This document shows positions 45,201-53,543 of a DNA stretch of 64,000 nt, one piece after another. A program made the position numbers and the translations under genes. Below the pieces are notes generated by a model. It did not search any database, had not been told where the DNA came from, and saw only the letters and a program-made list of their open reading frames with translations. Each line of letters opens with the position of its first letter. Positions within the stretch are counted from its first letter, which is position 1. The stretch is taken from positions 2,170,001-2,234,000 of the forward strand of contig NZ_CP091244.1 of NCBI RefSeq assembly GCF_021650935.1, given 5' to 3'. Source of the stretch: Thiothrix winogradskyi. Lineage in GTDB: Bacteria > Pseudomonadota > Gammaproteobacteria > Thiotrichales > Thiotrichaceae.

Positions 45201-48200
45201 CCTGACGGTTGACTGCGGTTTCTACCAGCCAAGCACAGCGGTGCACAGCATTGGTAATATGGTCTGGGTCGATGATGGCGCGGGCGATAACACCAAGGCA
45301 GACAACGGTCAGTTTGATGAAGGCGAAACCTTGCTTAACGGCATTAAATTGGAATTGCGTGATACCACAGGTGCAGTTCTTGACAGCACCATGACCGCCG
45401 GTGGTTACTACTTGTTCAGCGGCTTAAGTGCGGGCGAGTACCAAGTCTGTGTGTCAGCGAACAACTTCAGCGGCATGGGCAAACTGGTGGGTTACACTGC
45501 TGGCGTGAATGGCAAAGAAGCCGACGCTAACACTAATGGCGATAGCAATGATAACGCCGGTGCAATGACCGAAAATGGTCTCTGTTCCAACGTGATCGTG
45601 TTGGATGACCAAGAGCCAACCGGTGAATTGCCAACTGCCAGCGGCACTGCTGGCGATGATAGCATGGGTACGGAAGACAGCCGTTCCAACCTCACGGTTG
45701 ACTTCGCGGTATTGCCACCAGCCGTAGCGCCGAAAGCCGTTTCCGTGGGTGACAGAATCTGGATTGACACCAACGAAGACGGTCAGCAGGACGAAGGCGA
45801 AACCGGTTTGGAAGGCGCAGTTGTTACCTTGCTGGATAAAGAAGGCAACCCTGTCACCGATCTGGATGGCAAACCGGTTGCACCGAAGACTACGGCAACT
45901 GACGGCATGTATTTGTTTGAGAATTTGCCACAAGGCGAATACTTTGTCCGTGTGGTAGCGCCAGAAGGTTATATCACCACTAAAGGCGGCGCAGCGGTTA
46001 ACGATGACCCCTCCAACACGGACAGTAACTGCCAAGTGGTTGATGGTCAGACCCAAACCGGCGCATTCAACCTCACGACGGACATTCTGACCGTAGACTG
46101 TGGTTTCTACCTGCCAAAAGCCCCGATGCATAGCCTCGGTAACGCGGTGTGGGTCGATGCCAACAACAACGGTTTATTCGATAAGGATGAGCAGCCAGTC
46201 GTTGACGGCGTAGTAATGGAATTGCTGGACAAAGATGGCAAAGTCATGAAGTACACCGAAACCAAAAACGGTTACTACTTGTTCAGCGGTCTGGAAGCTG
46301 GTGAATACCAGGTTTGTGTGGCACACGGCAACTTCGACGAAGGTCTGCTGAAAGGCTATACACCAAGCACCGGCGGCGATGAGGCTGACGTTAACACCGG
46401 AACCGACAATGCTGACAATGGTGATAACAACACCCAAGACGGCTTGTGTTCTGAAGTCATTATTCTGGATGATAAGAGCCCAACGGGTGAATTGCCAACC
46501 GCCAGCGGCACTGCCGGTGAAGATGGCATGGGTACGGACGATAACCGTTCCAACCTGACCATCGACTTTGGTGTGATTGCGCCGGTAGCGCCAAAAGCCG
46601 TTTCCGTGGGTGACAGAATCTGGATTGACACCAACGAAGACGGTCAGCAGGACGAAGGCGAAACCGGTTTGGAAGGCGCAGTTGTTACCTTGCTGGATAA
46701 AGAAGGCAACCCTGTCACCGATCTGGATGGCAAACCGGTTGCACCGAAGACTACGGCAACTGACGGCATGTATTTGTTTGAGAATCTGCCACAAGGCGAA
46801 TACTTTGTCCGTGTGGCAGCGCCAGAAGGTTATATCACCACTAAAGGCGGCACAGCGGTTAACGATGACCCCTCCAACACGGACAGTAACTGCCAAGTGG
46901 TTGATGGTCAGACGCAAACCGGCGCATTCAACCTCACGACGGACATTCTGACCGTAGACTGTGGTTTCTACCTGCCAAAAGCCCCGATGCACAGCCTCGG
47001 TAACGCGGTGTGGGTCGATGCCAACAACAACGGTTTATTCGATAAGGATGAGCAGCCAGTCGTTGACGGCGTAGTAATGGAATTGCTGGACAAATCCGGC
47101 AACGTCATGAAGTACACCGAAACCAAAAACGGTTACTACTTGTTCAGCGGTCTGGAAGCTGGTGAGTACCAGGTTTGTGTGGCACACGGCAACTTCGACG
47201 AAGGTCTGTTGAAAGGCTATACACCAAGCACCGGCGGCGATGAGGCTGACGTTAACACCGGAACCGACAATGCTGACAATGGCGACAACGATACCCAAGA
47301 CGGCTTGTGTTCTGAAGTCATTATTCTGGATGACAAGAGCCCAACGGGTGAATTGCCAACCGCCAGCGGCACTGCCGGTGAAGATGGCATGGGTACGGAC
47401 GATAACCGTTCCAACCTGACCATCGACTTTGGTGTGATTGCGCCAGTAGCGGCGAAAGCCACTGTCAGTGGTACGGTTTCGGTCGATACCACTGGGGATA
47501 GCGTCGGCGAAACCCCACTGGAAGGCATCCTCCTGTCGCTGTTGAACAAAGACGGCACACCGGTATTGGATAAAGATGGCAAGCCAGTGACGACGCTGAC
47601 TAATGCTAACGGCGAGTACGTGTTTACCGATGTAGAGCCGGGTGATTATCTGGTCGTGGAAACTCAGCCAGAGGGTTACGATTCAGTCATTGATGGCGAC
47701 ACCACATTGCCAGAAGACGACGCTGCTAACACCAACACCACCGATGACAGCATTCCTGTCAGTGTGACAGCGGGCGAAACGGATGACGGCAACAACTTCG
47801 TAGAGCGTGCGCCAGTGAAACCTAACACGGTATCCGTGGGGGATTACGTCTGGATCGATGCGAATGAAAACGGTCAGCAAGATACGGGCGAAGCGCCGTT
47901 GGCGGGCGCAACCGTGACCTTGATGGATAAAGACGGTAAGCCAGTGGTATTGAGTGGCGACATGGCGATTGCGCCGATTGTCACGGGTGCAGACGGCAAA
48001 TACCTGTTCAGCAATCTGCCAGAAGGTGAGTACAGCATCAGTGTGGCTGCGCCAAAAGACAGTGGTTATCTGCCTACCAAAGGTGGAGCCAAGGTTGACA
48101 GCGATCCATCCAACACCGACAGCAACTGCTCAGTGGATACGGGCAAAACCAGCCTGTTCACCTTAACAGCGGGCGCTGAGCCAGATGTGGAGGCAGACGG

Positions 48201-50088
48201 TGATGGCAAAGATGGCAATATGACCGTGGATTGCGGTTTCTACTTGCCTAAAACACCAACCCACAGCCTTGGTAATATGGTTTGGGTCGATAACGGTGAG
48301 GGTGGAAACGCAGGTAATGGTCGTTTTGATGCGGGCGAAACCTTGCCGAGCAACGTGGTGATGGAACTGCGTGATAGCACGGGTGCGTTGGTCAATACCA
48401 CACAAACAGCAAGCGGTTATTACTTGTTCAGTGGCTTGACCGCTGGTGAGTACAAAGTCTGTGTGGCTGGCAGCAACTTTAATGAAGGTGCAGCACTGGA
48501 TGGTTACACCGCCAGCACAGCAGCGAAAGAAGCTGATGCTAACGCGAATGGTGATAATAACGACAATGGCGACAGCACCGCTTCGGATGGCTTGTGTTCT
48601 AACCTGATTGTGTTGGATGACAAGGAACCAACCGGCGAGCAGCCAGTTGCCAGTGGTATTCCAGGTGATGACGGCATGGATACGGAAGATAACCGTTCCA
48701 ACCTCACGGTTGACTTTGCGGTCGTGCCGGTTGAGCCAGTTGATCCGGGTACGCCGGTCTCCGTGGGCAACCAAATCTGGATTGACAGCAATGCCAATGG
48801 TCAGCGTGAAGAGGGCGAAGGCTTCCTTGAAAATGCAGTGGTGACACTCACTGATGCTTCCGGTCGTCCGGTGACAGATGTGGATGGCAATACCGTTGCG
48901 CCGCACACCACGGGTGCTGATGGTCTTTACCTGTTCGATAACTTGCCGGAAGGTGAGTATATTGTGACGGTTGAACCACCAGAAGGGTTCTTCCCTACCA
49001 TTGGCGGGATTGATGTCGATGCTGATGCCAGTGATATTGACAGCAACTGCCGCGTGAATCCGGTCAATACCACGATTGAAACCCATCCGTTCACCTTAAC
49101 AGCAGGTGCTGAACCTGATGCTGACGGTGACGATGCTAACGGCAATATGACCGTTGACTGTGGTTTCTACGGCTCCGTGTCTTTGGGTGACAAAGTATGG
49201 CTGGATAGCAATGCCGATGGTCAGCAAAACAATGCTGAGCCGGGTATCGGTGGCGTGAGCGTCAGCTTGTGGGAGGAAGATGGTATTACCCCGGCAACCG
49301 ATGCCACTGGTAAGCCAGTCGCAGCGGTCATGACGGATGCTAGCGGTAATTATCTGTTCCAGAACTTGAAACCAGGTAATTACATCGTGGTCATGAATCC
49401 GGGTAAGGATTCAGGTTATAGCCTCACGAAAGGTGGTGCTGACCCGGATACTGATCCATCCAATACCGACAGCAACTGTAAGGTTGTCGAAGGGCGCTTC
49501 CAAACCCCAGCGGTCACGTTGACACCGGGAACGGAGCCTAACGCTAACGGTTTCAGTAACTTGACGGTTGACTGTGGTCTGTTCCGTCCTGTCAATCTGG
49601 GTAGCCGCCTCTGGTTAGACTTGGATGGCAACGGCAAACAGGATGGCGGCGAACCGGGTATTCCAGGCGCAACAGTGACCTTGTTGACAGTCGATGGCAA
49701 GCCAGTCACGGACGTCTTTGGCGATGTGCTGAAACCACAAACCACTGACGCTGATGGTAAGTACTTCTTCGGCAACCTGCGTGAAGGTGATTACATCGTT
49801 AAAGTTGTGCCACCGGTTGGCTATTTGCCGACTCTTGGTGGTAATGACCCGAACGATGATAATGCGACCGATAGCAACGGTGTGTTGGCACCAGATGGTA
49901 GCATTGTCAGCAAGCCGATCAGCCTCAAGTGGGGTGATGAGCCAGCAGATGGTGGTGCAACCAATACCACGGTTGGTTTCGGTTTGGTGGCGAACTTGCA
50001 TGTTCCAACCCTGAGCCAATGGGGTGTGATGATTATGAGCATGTTGCTGGCAACGGCTGCATTCTTCCGCCGCCGTCGCGAAGACTAA
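42268..50088 (+). CDS. Giant repeat protein: GEVED plus 16 SdrD B-like repeats with IPTL-CTERM tail
   Basis: 2606 residues. Signal peptide to AYANEV (about residue 25), a GEVED domain (FDYGDAPDPTFPV to GEVEDYALNI, about 53-228), then 16 SdrD B-like repeats of about 110-150 residues. Two repeat types alternate: VSVGDxxWIDxNxDGxQDxGE and HSxGNxVWxDxxNNGxxDxGE; one (ATVSGTVSVDTTGDS) is divergent and the last three return to the first type. Acidic Asp/Asn-rich loops suggest calcium-dependent rigid rods. The C-terminus HVPTLSQWGVMIMSMLLATA, then FFRRRRED, is an IPTL-CTERM sorting signal: motif, membrane helix, basic cluster. It is the only protein in the block with such an anchor. Codons for about 287 residues are duplicated in tandem at DNA level. 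Confidence 0.9.
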   Translation: MKIIKLSLCISMVGAFATLPTAYANEVVTNCTQVVESGGSDSDATNNESCAAVSIPFDYGDAPDPTFPVLLANEGARHQLGTDVYLGKCVDGDSGALQGGGSADDADEGQSVYGVCATDEFGKKDDEDGVAIEPLHVGDTKSVVQVTASAACKLNAWVDWNQDGSWGGAGEQVFIDQVLSAGVNDLTMDVPAFAAEGTIYTRFRCSTAGADGIGGEAADGEVEDYALNILPAVPKTPVSVGDIIWDDTDKDGKQTAGENPLAGATVSLLDSTGAPAKDLTGTIVAEITTDATGKYLFDNLPEGDYSVKVTPPKDYIPSPSAGDVDTVPANDDSNCAVRGDGSITTELFTLTAGGEPVDDGDTDANSNLSVDCGFYKPTEPVYSLGNKVWIDDGADTPANVNNGTLDEGEAAVADGVVIELRNAEGALLTTTTTSKGFYLFSGLAAGDYKVCVAASNFATGSTLDGFSASTGGNETDANAGVDSNDNGSDVIAEGLCSNVITLDGNAPTGELDTASGVAGEDGVNTPDALSDLTVDFAVIPPKPAIPVSVGDTVWIDANENGKQDEGEAPLVGAVVTLLDKDGNPVKDLDGNNVDYIQTGVDGKYLFSDLPEGEYIVRVKAPDGYVVTQGGAAVDTDSANDDSNCAVVGGNVQTLPFMLTAGAEPVNDGDTDANSDLSVDCGFYQPKEPTHSIGNRVWIDTNNNGLADGGEMPASAGVSLDLKDANGTVIKSTTTDATGRYLFSGLAAGSYQVCVVADNFAAGNILEGFTASTGGNVADANTDIDGDDNGTDDIASGLCSNLVVLDDQEPTGENGVNDLPGVDGVNTDDNRSNLSVDFGIVAPVVAPKVVAVGDYLWIDANQDGKQNAGELPLAGATVTLLDKDGNPAKDVDGNAIAPFTTGADGLYGFTKLPEGDYSIRVQAPEGYMPTTNAGDVDEVVANDDSNCAVMGDHVQSAPFTLMAGTEPASGVDGDGDNSNLTVDCGFYQPSTAVHSIGNMVWVDDGAGDNTKADNGQFDEGETLLNGIKLELRDTTGAVLDSTMTAGGYYLFSGLSAGEYQVCVSANNFSGMGKLVGYTAGVNGKEADANTNGDSNDNAGAMTENGLCSNVIVLDDQEPTGELPTASGTAGDDSMGTEDSRSNLTVDFAVLPPAVAPKAVSVGDRIWIDTNEDGQQDEGETGLEGAVVTLLDKEGNPVTDLDGKPVAPKTTATDGMYLFENLPQGEYFVRVVAPEGYITTKGGAAVNDDPSNTDSNCQVVDGQTQTGAFNLTTDILTVDCGFYLPKAPMHSLGNAVWVDANNNGLFDKDEQPVVDGVVMELLDKDGKVMKYTETKNGYYLFSGLEAGEYQVCVAHGNFDEGLLKGYTPSTGGDEADVNTGTDNADNGDNNTQDGLCSEVIILDDKSPTGELPTASGTAGEDGMGTDDNRSNLTIDFGVIAPVAPKAVSVGDRIWIDTNEDGQQDEGETGLEGAVVTLLDKEGNPVTDLDGKPVAPKTTATDGMYLFENLPQGEYFVRVAAPEGYITTKGGTAVNDDPSNTDSNCQVVDGQTQTGAFNLTTDILTVDCGFYLPKAPMHSLGNAVWVDANNNGLFDKDEQPVVDGVVMELLDKSGNVMKYTETKNGYYLFSGLEAGEYQVCVAHGNFDEGLLKGYTPSTGGDEADVNTGTDNADNGDNDTQDGLCSEVIILDDKSPTGELPTASGTAGEDGMGTDDNRSNLTIDFGVIAPVAAKATVSGTVSVDTTGDSVGETPLEGILLSLLNKDGTPVLDKDGKPVTTLTNANGEYVFTDVEPGDYLVVETQPEGYDSVIDGDTTLPEDDAANTNTTDDSIPVSVTAGETDDGNNFVERAPVKPNTVSVGDYVWIDANENGQQDTGEAPLAGATVTLMDKDGKPVVLSGDMAIAPIVTGADGKYLFSNLPEGEYSISVAAPKDSGYLPTKGGAKVDSDPSNTDSNCSVDTGKTSLFTLTAGAEPDVEADGDGKDGNMTVDCGFYLPKTPTHSLGNMVWVDNGEGGNAGNGRFDAGETLPSNVVMELRDSTGALVNTTQTASGYYLFSGLTAGEYKVCVAGSNFNEGAALDGYTASTAAKEADANANGDNNDNGDSTASDGLCSNLIVLDDKEPTGEQPVASGIPGDDGMDTEDNRSNLTVDFAVVPVEPVDPGTPVSVGNQIWIDSNANGQREEGEGFLENAVVTLTDASGRPVTDVDGNTVAPHTTGADGLYLFDNLPEGEYIVTVEPPEGFFPTIGGIDVDADASDIDSNCRVNPVNTTIETHPFTLTAGAEPDADGDDANGNMTVDCGFYGSVSLGDKVWLDSNADGQQNNAEPGIGGVSVSLWEEDGITPATDATGKPVAAVMTDASGNYLFQNLKPGNYIVVMNPGKDSGYSLTKGGADPDTDPSNTDSNCKVVEGRFQTPAVTLTPGTEPNANGFSNLTVDCGLFRPVNLGSRLWLDLDGNGKQDGGEPGIPGATVTLLTVDGKPVTDVFGDVLKPQTTDADGKYFFGNLREGDYIVKVVPPVGYLPTLGGNDPNDDNATDSNGVLAPDGSIVSKPISLKWGDEPADGGATNTTVGFGLVANLHVPTLSQWGVMIMSMLLATAAFFRRRRED
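45735..47456 (+). repeat. 861 bp tandem duplication inside the giant gene
   Basis: The segment beginning near 45735 and the one beginning near 46596 are almost identical, with a period of 861 bases (287 codons, in frame). For example the GTGACAGAATCTGGATTGAC at 45750 recurs at 46611. Each unit covers two B-repeats, one of each type. The few differences (GTGGTAGCG/GTGGCAGCG, AAAGATGGC/AAATCCGGC) show it is recent but not an exact assembly copy. Confidence 0.9.
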
Positions 50089-50149
50089 GAGACCGGGGAT
50101 TCCCCCCCTCCCTAACCCTCCCCCCGCAAGGGGTGGAGGGAACAAGAAC

Positions 50150-50178
50150 AAAGGTCAGCTTTATGCTGGCCTTTTTTT
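50150..50178 (+). terminator. Terminator after the giant surface-protein gene
   Basis: AAGGTCAGC and GCTGGCCTT pair around TTTAT, followed by seven Ts. Before it, CCCTCC and GGAGGG around CCCCGCAAGGGGT (about 50116-50140) form another palindrome of the common REP type. Confidence 0.85.
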
Positions 50179-50242
50179 GTGGATGATGCATAGCAAAAAA
50201 GTGTAGTATGTTCCCCTTTTCCAACGGCAGTTTTGGGGATTT

Positions 50243-51646
50243 ATGGCAGGCAAAACGCTCTACGATAAGGTTTGGGATGCGCATGTGGTACGGCAAGAAG
50301 CCGACGGCACGGGCTTACTCTACATCGACCGGCACTTGGTTCACGAAGTCACCTCACCGCAAGCCTTTGAAGGGCTGCGTCTGGCTAACCGCCAACCTTG
50401 GCGCGTCAATTCAATGGTGGCAGTCCCCGACCATAACGTTCCCACTATCGGGCTGGAACACGGCATTACCGACCCCGTAGCACGTTTGCAAGTCGAAACA
50501 TTGGATGCGAATTGCCGCACGTTTGGCATTACTGAGTTCAATATCGGCGACATTCGTCAAGGCATCGTCCACGTTATTGGCCCTGAGCAAGGCGCAACTT
50601 TACCCGGTATGACCGTGGTTTGTGGCGATTCGCATACATCTACGCACGGCGCATTTGGCGCACTCGCGCACGGCATCGGCACCTCCGAAGTCGAACACGT
50701 CATGGCAACCCAATGCCTGATCCAGAAAAAAATGAAAAACATGCTGATCAGTGTGGATGGCAAAGTTGGTGCAGGCGTGACCGCCAAAGACATTGTGCTG
50801 GCGATCATCGGTGAAATCGGCACGGCAGGTGGCACAGGTTACGCGATCGAATTCGGCGGTGAAGCCATCCGCGATTTGTCGATGGAAGGGCGCATGACGG
50901 TGTGCAATATGGCAATCGAAGGCGGCGCACGCGCTGGCATGATTGCCGTGGATGACACCACCATTAACTACGTCAAAGGCCGTCCGTACTCGCCTAAAGC
51001 AGAAGATTGGGAAGCAGCCGTTGCTGCATGGCAAGATCTACACTCTGATGCGGACGCAGTATTTGACCGGGTGATTCGTCTGGATGCTGCGAGTATCCAG
51101 CCGCAAGTGACGTGGGGAACGTCGCCTGAAATGGTGTTGCCTGTCGATGGTAAAACTCCAGACCCGGCGAACGAAATTGATCCCGTCAAAGCCAGTGGCA
51201 TCCGTGCCGCGCTCAAATACATGGGCTTGGAAGCGAATATGCCGATTACTGACGTGCAAATCGACAAAGTATTCATTGGCTCATGCACCAATTCGCGCAT
51301 CGAAGATTTACGCGCTGCGGCGGAAGTCGCCAAAGGCCGCAAAGTCGCGGCGAATGTAAAACTGGCAATGGTTGTCCCCGGCTCTGGTTTGGTCAAACAG
51401 CAGGCGGAAAACGAAGGCTTGGACAAAATTTTCATCGAAGCAGGGTTTGAATGGCGTGCGCCGGGCTGTTCCATGTGCCTTGCGATGAATGCCGATCGCC
51501 TCGAACCGGGCGAACGTTGCGCCTCCACCTCCAATCGCAATTTTGAAGGGCGGCAAGGGCAGGGCGGGCGTACCCATTTGGTTAGTCCAGCAATGGCGGC
51601 AGCAGCGGCTGTTACCGGCCATTTTGTCGATGTCCGTACCCTTTAA
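50243..51646 (+). CDS. leuC: 3-isopropylmalate dehydratase large subunit
   Basis: 467 residues. Isomerises 2- to 3-isopropylmalate in leucine synthesis, together with LeuD. Aconitase-type signature: GDSHTSTHGAFGALAHGIGT and the three iron-sulfur cluster cysteines, one in FIGSCTNSRIEDL and two in APGCSMCLAMN. Start ATG 50243, with a GGGG stretch upstream. First gene of the leu cluster after a terminator, so its promoter must lie in 50179-50242. Confidence 0.97.
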   Translation: MAGKTLYDKVWDAHVVRQEADGTGLLYIDRHLVHEVTSPQAFEGLRLANRQPWRVNSMVAVPDHNVPTIGLEHGITDPVARLQVETLDANCRTFGITEFNIGDIRQGIVHVIGPEQGATLPGMTVVCGDSHTSTHGAFGALAHGIGTSEVEHVMATQCLIQKKMKNMLISVDGKVGAGVTAKDIVLAIIGEIGTAGGTGYAIEFGGEAIRDLSMEGRMTVCNMAIEGGARAGMIAVDDTTINYVKGRPYSPKAEDWEAAVAAWQDLHSDADAVFDRVIRLDAASIQPQVTWGTSPEMVLPVDGKTPDPANEIDPVKASGIRAALKYMGLEANMPITDVQIDKVFIGSCTNSRIEDLRAAAEVAKGRKVAANVKLAMVVPGSGLVKQQAENEGLDKIFIEAGFEWRAPGCSMCLAMNADRLEPGERCASTSNRNFEGRQGQGGRTHLVSPAMAAAAAVTGHFVDVRTL

Positions 51647-51658
51647 GGAGATGATCTC

Positions 51659-51799
51659 ATGCAAAAGTTACTAAGTGTTTTATCCCTGATGGCATTATTG
51701 CTGCTGGTTGGTTGTAGCACAATTGAAGGTGTCGGCAAGGATTTAAAATCGCTGGGCGGTACGATTGAAAAAGAAGCAGCGACAGACAAGGCTAAATAA
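51659..51799 (+). CDS. Entericidin-family small lipoprotein
   Basis: 46 residues: QKLLSVLSLMALLLLVGCST as lipoprotein signal with lipobox Val-Gly-Cys (Cys19), then TIEGVGKDLKSLGGTIEKEA, matching the GVGxD pattern of entericidin A/B lipoproteins. AAGGAG lies eight bases before the ATG. It lies between leuC and leuD with a 12-base gap before leuC's stop and three bases before leuD. Entericidin genes in this spot are known in other proteobacteria. In E. coli, EcnA/EcnB form an antidote and a bacteriolytic lipoprotein; the function here is unknown. Confidence 0.87.
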   Translation: MQKLLSVLSLMALLLLVGCSTIEGVGKDLKSLGGTIEKEAATDKAK

Positions 51800-51802
51800 C
51801 TG

Positions 51803-52438
51803 ATGGAAAAATTTACTGTACACACGGGTTTGGTGATTCCTCTTGATCGTTCTAACGTCGATACGGATGCCATTATTCCCAAGCAATATTTGAAATCTAT
51901 CCAGCGCACCGGTTTTGGTCCCACGTTGTTTGACGACTGGCGTTACCTTGAACCGGGCGAACCGGGCATGGATCACAGCAAACGTACCCCGAACCCCGAT
52001 TTCGTGCTGAATGCGCCGCGTTATGCCGGTGCGTCTGTGCTATTGGCGCGTGAAAACTTTGGCTGTGGTTCGTCGCGGGAACACGCGGTATGGGCGTTGA
52101 CCGATTACGGCATTCGGGCGGTGATTGCGCCGAGTTACGCGGATATTTTCTTCAACAACAGCTTCAAGAATGGCTTGTTGCCGTTGACCTTGCCTGCTGA
52201 GGTGGTTGATCAGTTATTCGTTGAGGCACAAGCCACCGAAGGCTATCAGCTCACCGTGAACTTGGAAGAGCAGCAAGTGGTTACGCCGAGTGGCACAACA
52301 TTCGCGTTTAGCATTGACGAGTTCCGCAAGTATTGTTTGTTGAACGGGCTGGATGATATTGGGCTGACGTTGCAACATGCCGATGATATTCGGGCGTATG
52401 AAGCAAAGCGTAAGCAAGTCGCGCCTTGGTTATTTTAA
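51803..52438 (+). CDS. leuD: 3-isopropylmalate dehydratase small subunit
   Basis: 211 residues, usual length. Forms the swivelling domain that completes LeuC. Signatures: PLDRSNVDTDAIIPKQYLK at the N-terminus, and RENFGCGSSREHAVWALTDY with its substrate-binding SSREH. The start lies three bases after the entericidin stop, so translation is probably coupled. Confidence 0.97.
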   Translation: MEKFTVHTGLVIPLDRSNVDTDAIIPKQYLKSIQRTGFGPTLFDDWRYLEPGEPGMDHSKRTPNPDFVLNAPRYAGASVLLARENFGCGSSREHAVWALTDYGIRAVIAPSYADIFFNNSFKNGLLPLTLPAEVVDQLFVEAQATEGYQLTVNLEEQQVVTPSGTTFAFSIDEFRKYCLLNGLDDIGLTLQHADDIRAYEAKRKQVAPWLF

Positions 52439-52455
52439 GATTTGATTTGGGTTAG

Positions 52456-53541
52456 ATGGTTATGACACACAAAATTTTGGTATTGCCCGGTGATGGCATT
52501 GGCCCGGAAATCGTGGCAGAAGCAGTTAAAGTCCTCAACGTGTTCACCGCTGAAGGCAATTTGTCGGTAGAGCTGGAATACGCCAACATCGGCGGCATCG
52601 CTTACGACAAAGAAGGGCAGCCGTACCCTGAAACCACCAAGGCACTGGCAAATAAGGCAGATGCTATCTTGTTAGGTGCAGTCGGTGGCCCGCAATACGA
52701 CGCGCTGGATCGCCCGTTACGCCCCGAACGCGGTTTACTGGCAATTCGTGCTGACTTAGGTTTATTTGCCAACCTGCGCCCCGCAATTCTGTACGAAGAA
52801 CTCGCATCGGCTTCCACCCTGAAACCCGAAGTGGTGGCAGGTCTGGACATTATGATCGTGCGCGAATTAACTGGCGGCATCTACTTCGGTCAACCGCGTG
52901 GTATTCGGGTGTTGGAAAACGGTGAACGCCAAGGCTTCAACTCTGCCACTTACACCGAATCCGAAATCGAACGCATTGCCCGCGTCGGCTTTGAAACCGC
53001 GATGAAGCGCAACAAACGTTTGTGTTCCGTCGATAAAGCCAACGTGCTGGAAGTGTGCGAACTGTGGCGCGAAATCGTCGAAAAGGTCGGCAAGGAATAC
53101 CCCGAAGTCGAACTCAGCCACATGTACGTCGATAACGCCGCGATGCAATTGGTACGTGCGCCGAAGCAATTTGATGTGATTGTAACCAGCAACCTGTTCG
53201 GTGACGTGCTGTCTGACGCGGCGGCGATGCTGACCGGCTCTATCGGCATGTTGCCATCTGCTTCCCTGAATTCCTCTGCGTGCGGCTTGTACGAACCAAT
53301 CCACGGTTCTGCCCCCGACATCGCAGGCAAAGGCATTGCCAATCCGTTGGCAACCATTCTGTCCGTGGCAATGTTGCTGCGTTACAGCCTCAATCGTCCA
53401 GAACTGGCTGAGCGCATCGAAGCGGCAGTGAAAACAGTACTGGCATCAGGCGTGCGCACCGGCGACATTTATACCGAGGGCGACCGTAAGGTCGGCACGG
53501 CAGAAATGGGCGATGCGGTTGTGGCAGCTTTACAAGGGTAA
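52456..53541 (+). CDS. leuB: 3-isopropylmalate dehydrogenase
   Basis: 361 residues. Oxidative decarboxylation of 3-isopropylmalate, the next leucine step. VLPGDGIGPEIVAEAVKVL at the N-terminus, RELTGGIYFGQPRG active-site loop, DKANVLE with the catalytic Lys, VTSNLFGDVLSDAAAMLTGS for metal binding and the GSAPDIAGKGIANPLATILS block. An ATG at 52462 (MTHKILVLP) is an alternative start and would match E. coli LeuB better. The gap to leuD is 17 bases. Confidence 0.97.
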   Translation: MVMTHKILVLPGDGIGPEIVAEAVKVLNVFTAEGNLSVELEYANIGGIAYDKEGQPYPETTKALANKADAILLGAVGGPQYDALDRPLRPERGLLAIRADLGLFANLRPAILYEELASASTLKPEVVAGLDIMIVRELTGGIYFGQPRGIRVLENGERQGFNSATYTESEIERIARVGFETAMKRNKRLCSVDKANVLEVCELWREIVEKVGKEYPEVELSHMYVDNAAMQLVRAPKQFDVIVTSNLFGDVLSDAAAMLTGSIGMLPSASLNSSACGLYEPIHGSAPDIAGKGIANPLATILSVAMLLRYSLNRPELAERIEAAVKTVLASGVRTGDIYTEGDRKVGTAEMGDAVVAALQG

Positions 53542-53543
53542 TC

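Noticed and set aside
43608..49086. Long minus-strand frames opposite the giant repeat gene
   Set aside because: They repeat with the period of the plus-strand repeats, so they are shadows of the repeat codons.
42268..50088. CRISPR or DNA-level satellite array
   Set aside because: The repeats are long, coding and diverged at third positions; there are no short repeats with unique spacers.
50101..50145. The CCCTCC/GGAGGG palindrome as a terminator of the giant gene
   Set aside because: It has no T run; the hairpin at 50150-50178 with seven Ts is the better terminator.
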